From Cyanoderma ruficeps (Eukaryota; Chordata; Aves; Passeriformes; Timaliidae): a stretch of DNA of 64,000 nt. The stretch lies in NCBI GenBank assembly GCA_008694505.1, contig VZDJ01007755.1, positions 340,644-404,643 on the forward strand. The letters run 5' to 3'. Positions 51,504 to 64,000 of the stretch are shown one piece after another. The notes under the pieces were generated by a model. The model was not told the DNA's origin, did not search any database, and saw only the letters and a program-made list of their open reading frames with translations. Position numbers and translations under genes: made by a program. Numbering within the stretch: the first letter of the stretch is position 1; every line of letters starts with the position of its first letter.

Positions 51504-51546
51504 TCTCTCTCTCTTTTTTTTTTTTTTTAAATAATTAACAATNAAT
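51504..51546 (+). repeat. (CT)n plus T-run
   Basis: A short CT repeat flows into a T-run; an N lies shortly after at 51543. Confidence 0.8.
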
Positions 51547-53182
51547 AAGTAACAATATGTTCATTTACCTTTCCAGCTTAGTAAGAAATGTAGGTTGCCA
51601 GGGAAAACAAAAAGTTAATTCAAAAGTTCATTTTTTTTTCTTGTTTCCCATGTATTCTGGGTAAGAACACACCTTCAATCAATTTCCTGCTTTGCAAGTA
51701 CAGTGAGTTGTGATGGACATACTTGGAAGGCATCTTGTTCTTGTCAATATCCTGTCATATTTATCCAGAATGGTGGCAAAACACATATTTGATCTGTATG
51801 CCCTCTTGATGGTTGGCACACGTAGGACAGGGTATGCATGGAGGCCATACTACAAAACCCTAAAGAAACCAAATGAGCTGGGCCAGAATGTCTCCTTACT
51901 ACGGTAAACTCAAGTATCTCCAGACAGAGAGTTTATTTGCCACAAGCTTGCTATCCAGGAAGCAGTGTGACAATTTCCACACACCCATGGGCAATCTCAT
52001 CTTTGGCTTACAAAGATACACACCCATGTAATACCACAGACTGAATTTCCCTCTCCTGAAACACACCCTCAGTGCCAGGGAGAACACTCCTAGTCACCAT
52101 CAAATCTGCTCTGCTGACACCCACCCCCAAGTGCTTCATAAATATTCCATGAGTAATGACTGGGAAATGTTTGCTTGTATTCTAAAACATAAAATTATGA
52201 CGTGTTTGACATGGAAAGCTTTGTAACACTGCAGCATTGCTTCATTTGATAGAGATTGCTGGGTTTTTATTTTTTAAATAAATAAAAAATGTTAGAGTTG
52301 GATCAGATCTAAAAATCAGTGATAAATGTGTATTACCAAGCTTCTTCAAAAAGAAATAGCCTTTTTGCTTAACATGTAAGTAACATGATGAAAACGTGGC
52401 TACATTCCTCTACAACTCTAAGATATTACAGCAAGGCTTGTAATGTTGTCATGCCTCCCCCTCCCCCCCAGAAAATTTCAGAGCCAAACAAGGACAAAGT
52501 TGCCTTTGAGCTGGTTAATGTGAAAGGATTTTTCAGAACAATTTGTGAATCATAAGAATAAATACATAGCACAAAGTCTTCCACTAAGGTGACCAAAGAC
52601 ATCATCTCATACTACTCAAACCCAGCATCAACTATCACCTTCCACAAGTAAATTTATGGCACGTAGACTTTTCACTTTGTCCTAAAAAATATAGTGGTCA
52701 AACAAAACACTAGAAAAGCCAAGTCAGTACCAGAATTGAATAACAGGTTTTCACGGCACACTTATTAGGCAAGGTGGTAAGATTAGCTGCAACAAATCAC
52801 GCCGGGTGAAACTGAAGTACAGATCTTTGTGGGAAATCCAGGCTAAGCCTGTTTTCATTACTCACATTTCTAGACACTTAGACCACCCCAGGCATTCTAT
52901 AGAAAGGAGAGCATTGCGCATATTGAATTTGCCTCTCTTTTCATTTAAATTGGTCATTCATTATGTTGAGCTCCACTCTAAAATACAGCATATATGGCTT
53001 TATTTCATAAGTTATGTTGAGGGTTGTGGGTTTTTTGTTTTTGTTTTTCTTTTTTTTTTCATTTTGGCATAACAGGAAACAGACAATTATTGTGAGGTCT
53101 GATTGTCTTCATATTTAAGTTTTTGGCTTAAAATATTATTCATCTGTCAGAACAACCAGCTACAACTTCAACGGTCATGAAT

Positions 53183-53211
53183 GTGAATAAATATAAATAT
53201 AAATATAAAAA
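53183..53211 (+). repeat. (AATATA)n-type short tandem repeat
   Basis: Three to four AAATAT units in a row in upstream DNA. Confidence 0.75.
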
Positions 53212-54254
53212 ACTAAAAACATGACTGGTATCTGACTTGTCAAATACTATGGATCCACCCTACAGCACTTGAAATAATCCCCAAATAGTAATTAAGATGT
53301 TTGATGAGTAATCTACATCAGAGTTTCAAAGCTGAGTAAGAGATCTAGTACTCCAAATTCTTTGATGAGCAATTTACGATTTTAATCTTGCATCCACTTC
53401 AGTATTTGCCCTGTCAGTAGCTGAGGAGAAATATCAAAGGAATATGAAAGCTCTAAAATATTTGGAGCCTGAAGAATGGTTGCTGCAGGATAACTTTAAG
53501 GATAATTCAAACTTGCTGAGGACATAGCCTGCTTTCAGATTCTGCCTCTCTACTCCAAATATAATTTGCTCCATCTTATCCTAAAAGGATAAATGATTGA
53601 TTTAGTTATTCACTTTATATATCACAGTGTCTTTGAGGGGATATGATGCTAGGATAGCAATAGTAATATAATGGTGTCATATGCAAAGAGATGTTACATC
53701 CTCTTAAGGTGAAGGTAGACAAAGTTATCTGGTTTATCTGATTTTATTTAGCACTAACACATGCACACATACATCCAGGAGTGACCTGGGTAGCATCTCA
53801 AAAAAGTATGACACATTGCACTTCACAAACCCTTAGTTGTGTTCTCTCTTTAACAGAAAGGTGTTTTGAGGATGACTCTCACATCATATTCACTCACAAT
53901 CTTCACAGAGCAAAATTATTGACAGTATCTTCTTCATTTTGCAGGTGTCCCATGCTACTGTTTGTCAATGGTTTAGTGAAACCCATGGTATATCTGTGAC
54001 AGCCATCCAGCAAATAGTACCACCAGTAGGAAATATTTGAGGAAAAGCCATCTCCTAGCCAAGAGGTGAAACATGGACCACTGCACTATGGGCCATCTCT
54101 AAATGTCAACAGCTACCTGCACAGCTGCACTGAGGGACAGCATTGTGCCAGGGAGATGGAAGAGTCAAGGCCATGATGATGCCAGTTGAAGTAGCACACT
54201 TCTATGGGAAGATTTAGAAGGATGAGTAATAATGAAGTGGAATCTTGGAGACAG

Positions 54255-54640
54255 TCATTCAAAAAGGAGCCTGAGGGGTGCCCTCATTGCTCTCTACAGA
54301 TTTCTGAAGACAGGAATCTGAGAGGGATGGAAATGCTGATCTCTTCTCCCTTATATCCAGAGATAGGCTGCATGTGAATGGTTCAAACCTGTGTCAGGGG
54401 AGATTTCAAGTGGACATTGGGAAGACTTTTTTACCATAGGGTGGTTGAACATGCAAGATTTCCTAGAAAAGTGATCAGTGCCCCAAGCCAGCCAGTGTCT
54501 AAGAGGCATTTGGACAATGCTCATCAGGGTTTTAATTTGATCAGCAATGATTTGGTCAGGCAGTTGGACCAACTAGCTGTTGTAAGTCACTTTCAACTGA
54601 AACATTCTATTCTATNTTCTATTCTATTCTATTCCAGTCT
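54255..54640 (+). mobile_element. CR1 LINE 3' fragment ending in a pentanucleotide repeat
   Basis: CR1 landmarks in order: a GAGGGGTGCCCTCATTGCTC block, GGGGAGATTTCAAGTGGACA, TAGGGTGGTTGAACATGCAA, AGGCATTTGGACAATGCTCA and TTGGACCAACTAGCTGTTG. The 3' terminus has grown into an ATTCT run. Confidence 0.85.
54604..54635 (+). repeat. (ATTCT)n microsatellite at a CR1 terminus
   Basis: Five to six ATTCT units, with an N at 54616, continue directly from the CR1 3' end. This is a plausible expansion of the native ATTCTATG-type terminal repeat. Confidence 0.8.
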
Positions 54641-56493
54641 CATCTAGTCTAGTGTATCCTAATATTTTCTATTCAGTCAGAACACAGTATGCCATATAGA
54701 AGGGTTAGGTAATTAAGACTGAGGACACAGAATATCTAGCCATTCCAGGAGGATGTCCACAGTAGACTGCAAGCCATGTAGATATCAAATTTTATGCAGA
54801 TTTAAAATCTTGTTTTATGTACACATATGTTTATATATAAGTATGTACATGCAGGAATTTATTGTCAGTGTTTTCGTGACAGCTGAATTTTCCTCTTGAA
54901 TTATCACTGAGTACATCTACAAAAATTAATCTGATGTGGAAGCTCTCCCTTCTACATACAGATTCTTGGTAATTATTCACATTATATTGTCCATGTCCAT
55001 TTTCTTCATGGACTAATAGCAAATTTGTATTTTGCCAGTTCAATCCATTTCTGTGCTTGCTTTGTGTCCAGATTAAGAGTAGATTTGCTAACCCTATCTG
55101 AGGTTAGCAGGCACTATGAGAAAATTATGCATATTTATGGAGAGGAAAGATAAAAACCAAGATACTTTTCGCATTGCAACAGATTAGGTTTACTGTTAGG
55201 TATGTGAATTACTATTAGGTAGACTTTAGTTAATATTTCTTATTTTAATATTATAATAATACTTAATATTTCTATTATATCTTAATATTTCTATTTTAAC
55301 TTAATATTCTTTAGTTAATTTTATTCTTGAAAACTCACTATAGCCATGAAATGCTGACCATTTAGAGGGCTTAAAGGATTTTTGTAGCATAGAATTTTGT
55401 GGTTAAATTTGCTGAGGTACAGTTAAATGACTGGATATGCTTGTTAATTATTTGCTTAAATCAGGTAACTTATTATTTTCTGCTACACACAGGAAAATTA
55501 ATCAGAGAATTGTCCAGGAGAGCAGAGTGAAATGAGAAGGAAAGAGTTCAGGCATAAGATAAAACCAAACCATCATACTACTGATAAGTAAGACTAAGCA
55601 CTCCTGTTCAGTCATCCCCTGGTGATTAGTAATTTCTTAATAAGCCTTCTTGGCAGGTTTTATGCAAACTTGCTCGTAAACAATGTTTTATATAGCTAGT
55701 TAGATAAAATTAACTTACAATTTACCCACAGTTATCTTAGAAATACCATATAATGAGATTTTTTTTTCCACAGATAAACACCCTTGCCTTTGTCATACAC
55801 AATAAAAGAGTTCAAAAAGAGGTTAACCAGTATCAAGGCAAGGTTTGTTTGGTATTCTTTTTTTCAGCTTGCCTGGAATCTTTCTTTTCTTTGTGATCAA
55901 TTAATCATAGTAAGTCTTCTAATTTCTGTATTCTATCCCCTGCTGAATGAGTTATGTATTCTACATAACATTTCAAAACAAATTCAGTACACTTCTGCCC
56001 ATGCTAGTGACTATATAACTCTTGGTCCTACGTAAAAGTCTTAATTAAATAACTGAATAGTCAGACAAGTGCCATTCTTTTCAGTTACTCTGTCTAAAAT
56101 TAAAAATTTTAACTACAGCCTAAGCTGACTCATCACATTCCTGCAGAAGGAACGTTGTGTCAACACACTCAGTTTAACTCTTCCAAGACACTAGCATGGT
56201 TATGCTTAGCTTAACAAGTTCTCTAATTGCTATTGTTACAAAAATGAGTTAATGAGAAGTCCAGGGCATATTAAAGACTATCAGTTTAGAGTGAAATTAT
56301 GACAAATGAACAAAAAACTTCAAATACTCCCTGGACAAAATAACAGTAGAAAGCATAAAGGCACATTCTCTGTTTCAACCGTATTTTGGATCAGCTCTTT
56401 AAAGTATCAAAATAACTCCATTTTATACATCAAATAAATAAGTTTTAGAACAACTCACAGCCTAGGAAGGCATGTGTTTACAACACCCTGGCT
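54641..56493. other. Upstream intergenic DNA between CR1 copies
   Basis: Holds the AT-rich array at 55231-55313; nothing else was recognised. Confidence 0.65.
55231..55313 (+). repeat. Imperfect AT-rich tandem array
   Basis: TTAATATTTCTATT-like words recur about five times with small changes. Confidence 0.7.
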
Positions 56494-56850
56494 TTCATAA
56501 AACCATAGAATGATTAGAGTTGAAAAAGACCTTAAAAATCATCCATTTCCAACTCCTCTGCCATGGGCAGGAATACCTTCCACTAAGCCAGGTTACTCGA
56601 AGCTCCATCCAGCCTGGCCTTGAACGCTTCCAGGGATGGGGCATCCACAACATCTCTGGACAGCCTCTTCCAGTGACTCACCATCCTCACAATAAAGAAT
56701 TTCTTCCTAGTGTAAACCCACAGTCACTCAGTTTCAATCCTTTCCTCCTTGTCCTATCATTGCATGTCCTTACGAAAAATCCCTCTCCAGCTTTCTTGTA
56801 GGCTACCTCCAGGTACTAAAAGCCTGCTATAAGGTCTTCCTGAAGCCTTC
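56494..56850 (-). mobile_element. CR1 LINE 3' fragment, reverse orientation
   Basis: Plus-strand text begins ATAAAACCATAGAATGATTA, then has CTCTGCCATGGGCAGGAATA, GCCTGGCCTTGAACGCTTCC, GGGATGGGGCATCCACAACA and AATTTCTTCCTAGTGTAAAC. This is the complement of a CR1 3' tail. It is among the better-preserved copies here. Confidence 0.92.
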
Positions 56851-57566
56851 TCCCTAAAATTATTACATTTTATTTCTTCAGATAACAAAGTAATTCTTGT
56901 TTTCACTAGACATGAACTGACAACAGTATCTCCTTGGAAATTCAAACAATTCTGTCTTAAGAATCATGGAGATCAAGGACACCTGATGTCTTTATTGGCA
57001 GAGGCATCTATACTCTAAGAACAGAAAATTCAGATCCCAGGGAGCACAAAGCAGAATCCTCTGGAGAAGCATTTCAAGCCTTTGCTTTGCTGTACCCATC
57101 CAGACAGTCTTCAATTGGCCAGTGGTTATCTTTTTAATTTTAACAGGTGAGGTGTGTTCCCAGGTAGGAACAAAACATTAAATACTGTGACTTCACAGAA
57201 GTACAGATATATCTGCTCCCAACAGATTTTAAACAGTGCTTTTAACAAGCTCAAAATCAGTAGAAGTCCACTTTAAAAGCTGATGATAAATATTAGAAAA
57301 TAATTGGGCTGCATCTCTTTTAGCTAATGAAGCGAGAACACATTGAGCTGAGCAGGAAAACATTCACTGGCATGGATGATAAGAGAGAAGTGGTCTAGCA
57401 AAGTTTTAATTAGTCTCTATCTTAAGAGGAGGTAAGAGGAAACTTTGGGAAATGGTCGTAAGTGCACTTATGCATAAAAACACAATGCAATTTTATCATC
57501 AAGATAAAATATGACAAACTGTGTAGCTGCAGTAATGTAGGTTACATGATAAAGTTTACCTTCAAT

Positions 57567-57591
57567 ATTAGATAGATTAGATAGATTAGAA
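57567..57591 (+). repeat. Short ATTAGATAG tandem repeat
   Basis: Near-exact ATTAGATAG units repeat two to three times. Confidence 0.75.
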
Positions 57592-57684
57592 CTGTTATAG
57601 ATAACAGTTGGGTCTGTGTGGATTTTCTGGACCTGAACAACATTCATATGGCTGTATTCCCTGTTTTAAATGTATTCATGTAGG

Positions 57685-57760
57685 AAGGCTCCACCATTTT
57701 ATCTGAGAACTTTGCAATCAGTAACATTATTTCCCCATCTGTGAGAGAGGGACAAACGAT
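57685..57760 (-). repeat. Possible MIR SINE remnant, reverse orientation
   Basis: TTATTTCCCCATCTGTGAGA followed by GAGGGACAAACGATAGT resembles the complement of the MIR core (CTCATCTGTAAAATGGGGAT). Confidence 0.4.
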
Positions 57761-60057
57761 AGTCCCCTTTTAATAAACAAAGAAATGAGGCAAAGGACAA
57801 CTAAAGATAGTGTTTATGATACTTGAGTCCACGTGTCTACAATACAGTTGCCTGCACACAAACCAAACATTCCCTTTGTATACAATGATCAGAATCAGGC
57901 ACATCTGAATAGATTCCTCAAACTTATCTTTAACAGGAGGCTGAACTGAATCACCTCCATTTCTTCCCACTGGTTGTCTAACTAAAGTGCTCAAACAACC
58001 TCAACACCTGGAGTTAGGTGAGGTGAATCTACAGAAATGATTCCCCAAAATTTGAGAAGAGAGCTGAAGGTGAAGAGCCTGGATGGAGACCCACCTGCTA
58101 CACTTTCAACTGGAGCATGGTCTCAAAACTGAAAATATACCATATAGCACAACTGCTACAGCTTACAAATACCAGGAAAAAAGTTCTTGATATCTTAAAA
58201 AAAAATTAAAATATTTTTGATGTCCTAGTTCAATAATTAATGTTGTCACCAACTTAAAATATATTTCAGAGGGCATGAGCTTCAAGAAAAGAGTCAGCCA
58301 ACTTCACAAAAATGGCAATGGGTGAAATCATAAAATGATGCATTATACCAATTGAGGATTAACAGAATCAGACTTAAAAATCAAACTAAAAATAAGCTAG
58401 ATGAAGAACATTCCTCAGAAAGCAACAAAGAAAATATTAAGTTACTATATCTAAATGGGGGAGAGTGATCCTGCATGGTCTTGCCTGCAATCCTGGTTTG
58501 TCAATGGGCACCCAAAATCTCCATGACCAAAGGACAGGACTATAATTTTCTTTAAAAGGTACACCAAGCACAGGTTCTTTTCCTTGCTGATACCTCCTCT
58601 GGCCTAACAACCAGAAATGCAAGTATGCAGAAGACACGGGTCACTTCCCCACCTTGCTGGGACACTCTTCAGATGCATCTCCTGGGGCCAGGACTGTGAC
58701 ACACATACACAGTCACAGGAACAGCTTGAAGTTAAGCTGCCTTTTCAAAGCTACACTCTATTTTGATAAAAAGGAGAAATCACAACAGATTTGTTAAATT
58801 TATCTCTGAAGACACATAAAAGTTGCTGCACTCTAAAGTTTTGGAGTTTTCTTTAAAACAATGCAGTAAAGATATACATCTGATTTTCACCTGATTAAGG
58901 AGAAAAACAACTGTGAACTGGACTTGCTACTGATTAAATGCCCTTACAACACCTAAAATTGATTAGTCTTCTAGATAACATTGCTTTAACTAGACATGTG
59001 AGAAAATATCTAAGGTGACAGTCCACTTTTGCTAAGTGAGTTCTGTTAATAAATTGGCATTTAAAACACATTAGTATTTAAATACTCTTATCTGATTTAT
59101 GAGAATGGTAAAAATAACTTCCTGTGAAAATGCAGTCCTTCAACTTCGAAAAAGAACCAGTAGAAAAGACTGTCCTAAGAACTATTTGTTTAGGAATTTG
59201 GAAAGCTGAGTCATTAGCAGTTGTATTCAAGGAAACAAAAGTGACTTCACTTAGGTGATGGAAATTTCACTTCTGGGTGTATCCTATTTATGTTAAAGTG
59301 GATTACACATACAATGAAAAAGCTATTTGAAAACTTTCAGAATCTGCAGGTGAGTGGAAAAATAGGACAAACACGATTTTCTTTTTAAGGTGATGTAAGG
59401 TCTACAGTCAGAGTCTAGCCCTTGTAGTGTCTGACTGCTAAATCTATCAACAACATAAAAACCAAAGCTGTTGGCTTCAGCAGTCTTGGCTGTTTGAAGT
59501 GAAAGTCCTGCTTGGTCTAATAAAGATGGCACTTCTTGCTAAAACTTGGGTTTGCCTGGGCTTTTGAGTAAGTAAAACTCTGAATAACACTGGAACTTCT
59601 TTGCTACACTTACTGGGTTTTTTTACATATAATACATCTTAGGGATAGGAAACATCATAATATTTTCCAGTTGAAGACTGGTGTGACTTGTCTCATTTGA
59701 TCTACATAGTGTTCCTGGGGGAAAATAAAGAAACAAAACGACTGTACTGTTGTCTACTATTATCTTGAAAGGAACAAAAAATATCTGAAAACCAACCATT
59801 CCCAGGAAGTGTGGCAGAATAATTACTTTAGGAACTCAAAGTGTTCAGAATCATTGAATACTAAAAATACTAAATACTAAAAAGCATGAAGACACATTCT
59901 TTTCTGTAACCAGTTTGATTTTATGTAAGTGAAGTCATAGTTTTCATCATTTAGGAGAGAAAAGCAAATACTCAAAAATAAAACAGGATGATGGGCTCCT
60001 TGCTAATTTCCAAGACTTAAGTGAATTAAAATGACTAATATTGTAGCAGATTGCTCT

Positions 60058-60190
60058 ATTACATTGTTATTACATGTCATTACATTGGTATTACATTGGT
60101 ATTGCATATTATTACATTGAAGTGAAGGAAGAAGAAAAGGAAAAAGAAAGGAAAGGGAAAAGAGAAAGAAAAGGAAAAGAAAAAAAATTA
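60058..60190 (+). repeat. ATTACATTGGT array followed by a purine tract
   Basis: ATTACATTGGT-like units recur four to five times up to 60118. A G/A-only stretch of AAAGG and GAAAA words runs on to about 60187. Confidence 0.8.
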
Positions 60191-60399
60191 AAATTAGTAA
60201 GAAAAATAACTTTGAGAGTTATTTTCTGAAAGGGAACTGAATATAAAACCCAGTCAAGAAAGAAGAGATACAGGAGAGAACTAAATGACTGGGCATTTGT
60301 ATAACATCCATCAGCAAGTTTTATGAGTCTAAAAGGAGGAACTGTACCAAATACTACTATGGACATAAGGAGTCTTGAATACATTCTTAATCCTTTATT

Positions 60400-61135
60400 T
60401 CAAGGTTCTCAGGAGAACATCAGGTTCAACTCTCTTCTCAATGCAGATCACACCAGGTTGCTAAGGGCTTAAAAGATTCACATTCAAAACTACTTTGAAG
60501 AATGGAGACTGCCTAACCTCTCTGGGCACTCTGTTTTCCTATCGGACCTGGTGTCCCCTGGTTCTCACAATGGGAATTTTTCTCCTTACATTCAGGCTGA
60601 AATACTTTTATTTCAACTTATATCCATAGTCTTCTAGTCCTCTTAGCCATCACAGCCCTCTTACCTACACCACAGTGAAAGCCCATCTTTTCACAAACAG
60701 CCTTCAGGTACCAGAGGCTGCCGTGAGGGTCTCTCCCACAAAGCCATCTCTAGGCTGAAACAGCTCTGGTCCATTAGATTGTCCTCAGCTGGTGCATCAG
60801 CCCCTTACCATCTTGGTGGCCCTCCATTGAACTTCCTTCAGTCAATCCATTTATTTCCTCACAGAAAGAAGAGGGTGAGTGGGCAATGATGCATCATTTT
60901 AGATGTCATCTAACAAGTGCTGAGTAAAAGGAAATAATAATTTCCCTGAGTAGTGCTAATACAGCCCAGGATGCTGTTGGCCCTCTTCTCTCCGGATTCA
61001 CTGCTGGGTCATGCTCTGCTTGCTGTCTACCAAGATTCTTTGGTGCTTCACAGCAGTTTTTTCCCAGCTAGTCCTCTAATTCTCTCCCCAGTACAGGATT
61101 GCTCTCCAGTTGTTTCCCAGGATCACAATTCTGAA
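60400..61135 (-). mobile_element. Long CR1 LINE fragment, reverse orientation
   Basis: Complement of a CR1 3' region. Landmarks are CCTAACCTCTCTGGGCACTC, TTTTTCTCCTTACATTCAGG, GGTACCAGAGGCTGCCGTGA, TGGTGGCCCTCCATTGAACT and AGCCCAGGATGCTGTTGGCC. It is about 0.7 kb and quite diverged, and no clear terminal repeat remains at its 3' end. Confidence 0.8.
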
Positions 61136-64000
61136 TGAAATTTTTATTCCCCAAGAATTGCAACAGCTTTCTAGCCTGCCCAGGCTAAATTACAAGCATT
61201 AATAGCACTGTCTATTTTTCAGATGTATACATAAATAAAATTACCATGGCAGACTTGGTTTGAAAAAATTGATTTAGCTGTCTCAAACAGCTGTAATTAA
61301 GACACTGCCATGTCTGTTAATTTAGCCAGAATAAGAAGCCAGCCAATCACTTCTGGACTCATTTCCTACAGCCAGCAGAACTCACCTACACCTCCTGCTA
61401 TCTGTCATTCATCTGACAGTGAATGGCATTTCTGCTTCCATCTACGCAAGAAGTGGAGTTAAAAGCTGCCATTACAGCTGGAATTAAGGAGCACTAATGG
61501 CTTGCCAGCCATGTTCAGGGCACAAGAATGTAGATCTTACTGAAGGAGACTAAAAGGAGTTGGTTTTCCCATCTCAGGGAAGTGAAAAGTGAGAGGGAGT
61601 TTATTCTACAAATAAATCATTGGCTGTAAGCTACATAGGGGAAAAACTTATTTAGACAATAAAACAATTCTGCCATGAGAACAAAGGCATAAATTTGAGG
61701 CTGGCAAGTGGAAAGCTTCTACACATGTCAGGGTTATGGCACTGCAACAAACCTCCTCCTTTTGGGCTGCAGAGGCAAGGAACCTAACTGGTTTTAAGAC
61801 ATCAAGAGAAATTTATTAAAGGTATTATATGGGTTGGTGATGTCAGCCAAATTGATGCCTTAGGAGATCTCTTCTAGTTTTATTATGCTGAACATTTGCA
61901 TCATGACTATTTTTTTATAAAGTGCCCAGTGAAAAAAATCAAGTATATTATTCTAATTAAAAATTAAAGAAATATAAATGACAGAAGGTTAACCTCATTG
62001 TGATAAGCAATTAACAGAATTATGCTGTGATTAATCTGATGCATAATTAACAAGTGCTGTAAATGATGTTATCCATCCAACTTGCCCAGATTGGAATAGC
62101 ATTATTCTTAGGCATGTTTAGGAAGTTCTGTGGTAATATGCACATGAATGAAGTGCTCTTTTCTAATGTGTTCAAATTCACAAAGCTGTTATTAGAATTG
62201 CAAATAAGATATACACCAGCATCATTTCCTCTGCCCATCATTTTCTCTTCTTTGGAACTATCCCTGACAGAAAATCAATTTGTTACAAGTCCAAAAATGT
62301 TTGCACAAATTGAGCAAAAGTAGTGTTATTAAACATGAAAAATTTACAAAAAAATCATCATGATGAACCAAGTGGGACTGAATTCAAAACACAAGCTGTT
62401 GCTGAGTAGGAAGGAACAAGAATCATGGAGCTCACTGGATGACACCGGAAAACACTCAAGGTAGAATTCACTTAACAAGTGGAAAGGGGAAGAATATTTT
62501 TTCAAGTGATGCATATTTAAGGCCCAGAACTGAAGAATCTCTGATCATGCAAAGTCTAATGAAACCAGTAAAAAAAATCATCAGCTTTCAAGTATAAGGT
62601 CTTCATGGTCAATACATGTTGGAGTTGTAAAGTCCTTAATTAGCTGACTAAAGCTTACCAATTGAAAAAAGAATGAAGTAACTAGTGGCTCACAGGTCTT
62701 CCAACTTTTCCCTGAAGGTTATTGGAAAATCTGAACTGGAGAAAGTAATAAGATATGATGAGGAAACAATTGGCTTATGAGGACCACACACAGTCTGGGG
62801 TGGACAAAATAATGCTACCATTCAGCAAAAATTTTGGGGGTGTGCACATCTTCCACCAATCTACCACCAGTTTCTCCAATTTCATACATATTTATATGGC
62901 TTTCAGAAGTACATGATCTTCACAATTCTAAAGGGCCATCAGTTTCTGAGTGAGAGGCATGTTGAAACAGGTCAGGTGATGATACAGTCTCTAGCAAGCA
63001 AGGAGGTTAGTGAAGCATGCATAAAAACTTTACTTACATTCAAAAAAGAAAACAACAAAGCACAGATACTTCAGTTCTTCATACACAGATGAGGAAAGAC
63101 CAATTTCCTAGGCTGTGTTTCCATCCTCATTTCTAGGTAATACCTGCAGCCAAGAAGAGTGAAATAAATGCTAAGACAACTGCAATGCAAACCAACTATG
63201 CTCCTAAATAAAATTCTTGTTTGGATTATAAAGGTTGAGAATACGTGCTTTCATTCAAGGTATAAAGGCATTTCTGAAGATTAAAGAAAATGCTTAAGTC
63301 ATCAGACAACATTGATGCCAGATTTTCTTCCACTTGTAGAGTAAAAAAAGCATAGAATTTATACAATGTCTTGAAATACTATCTGGAAGGATTACATATA
63401 GGGAATAGAAGACAAAATGGTTTTTAAGACTGCAGTTCTGTTGACATAGAAGCATATGAATAAAAGATCCCTGGCTCTTTGGATGACTAATGTTTAGGTA
63501 AACTGGGTAAACTACATAGTAAAACAGGATTTGTAGTAGAAAAGCCTGAAAGAAAAACAATTTTAATTTGACTATGTGCACAGCATTTCAAAAAGGATCA
63601 AGGCATGAAAGAAACAAAGGGACATTTTGTAGTAACCTTGAGAACTACTTTACAACTCTTGCAGCCTTGCTGACTTTTCTTGGGTGGGGTGAACTGCACT
63701 TTTAAATGCTAAGCTTTAGCTAGGCATGCACTACCTATTTATTGCTTTATATATATTTATTTCAATACTGCCTATTAATTCTATACATTCTTATGTATGT
63801 GTAGTCTATACATTTATGAGCAACTCTTAAATCCAAACAAAATATGCACTGGTCACTCATAAAGTTCTGAAAGACAATTTGCTTTCTGCACCCCAAACAT
63901 AACTTCATGCTCTTAATATCCAAATAAAAGCACGTCATTTTTAGCTTTTTGTACTTCAAAAACATCTGCCTGCTTCAGCAGCATCCTTTGCTTTGCCCTT
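61136..64000. other. Distal upstream DNA
   Basis: No gene or transposon was recognised. The stretch 61940-62060 is rich in homeodomain-like TTAAT/ATTAAC words and is treated as a possible regulatory element. Confidence 0.6.
61940..62060. promoter_or_regulatory. Possible distal enhancer with HNF1/GATA-like motifs
   Basis: Within 120 bases lie the palindrome GGTTAACC (61987-61994), a GATA-like TGATAAG (62001-62007), ATTAAC (62010-62015), GATTAATC (62029-62036) and AATTAAC (62045-62051). HNF1 and GATA factors are known to act on gut genes. The link to HNF4G, about 14 kb away, is inference, and AT-rich DNA yields such words by chance. Confidence 0.25.

Larger units (their letters stand above)
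50331..54254. other. Upstream intergenic DNA
   Basis: AT-rich sequence with simple repeats near 51504-51546, 53026-53060 and 53183-53211. No gene or dated transposon was recognised. Confidence 0.65.
56851..60399. other. Upstream intergenic DNA
   Basis: Contains a possible MIR piece (57685-57760) and simple repeats at 57567-57591 and 60058-60190. No gene was recognised. Confidence 0.65.

Noticed and set aside
1..64000. CRISPR arrays, bacterial operons or phage genes
   Set aside because: No regularly spaced repeats, Shine-Dalgarno-led gene runs or prokaryotic coding density occur. The window is vertebrate nuclear DNA.

Overview
The window is AT-rich vertebrate nuclear DNA, almost certainly from a bird. 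Two things point that way. The dispersed repeats are mainly truncated CR1 LINEs, several ending in the typical ATTCTATG-like 3' terminus, and one LTR resembles the avian ERV type. The one recognisable protein-coding gene has short GT-AG exons spread over about 18 kb. A few single or double Ns (12286-12287, 36622, 51543, 54616) all fall in simple repeats and look like assembly scars.

The gene is HNF4G (hepatocyte nuclear factor 4 gamma, NR2A2), on the minus strand from the start codon at 48167 to the stop codon at 29746. I rebuilt ten coding exons from splice signals and reading phase: 48053-48167, 45026-45194, 42603-42697, 39046-39152, 35554-35709, 33385-33472, 31283-31435, 30867-31103, 30274-30396 and 29746-29864. 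Together they make 1362 nt, a 453-residue receptor with an HNF4-type N-terminus, two complete zinc fingers, a full ligand-binding domain with AF-2 helix, and an F domain. No frameshift or premature stop was seen. A phase-compatible alternative first exon sits about 2 kb upstream (50137-50197), so two promoters are possible, as in HNF4A. The 3' UTR probably runs down to somewhere between 27.8 and 26.6 kb.

Layout: 1 to about 26.6 kb is downstream intergenic DNA with CR1 fragments (17310-17502, 18757-19420, 26388-26457), weak MIR-like remnants and simple repeats. The likely 3' UTR and flank fill 26.6-29.7 kb, with an antisense CR1 at 28484-28833. The gene fills 29.7-48.2 kb; it has a same-strand LTR in intron 2, a CR1 remnant in intron 3 and purine repeats in intron 4. 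From 48.2 to 64 kb lies upstream DNA with the candidate promoters, three CR1 copies and a distal cluster of HNF1/GATA-like motifs near 62 kb. I found no second protein-coding gene, no tRNA or rRNA, and nothing prokaryotic. No undescribed system is evident. The points most worth checking are the alternative first exon, the liver/gut-type promoter motifs, the sense LTR between the two zinc-finger exons, and a set of ligand-domain substitutions.
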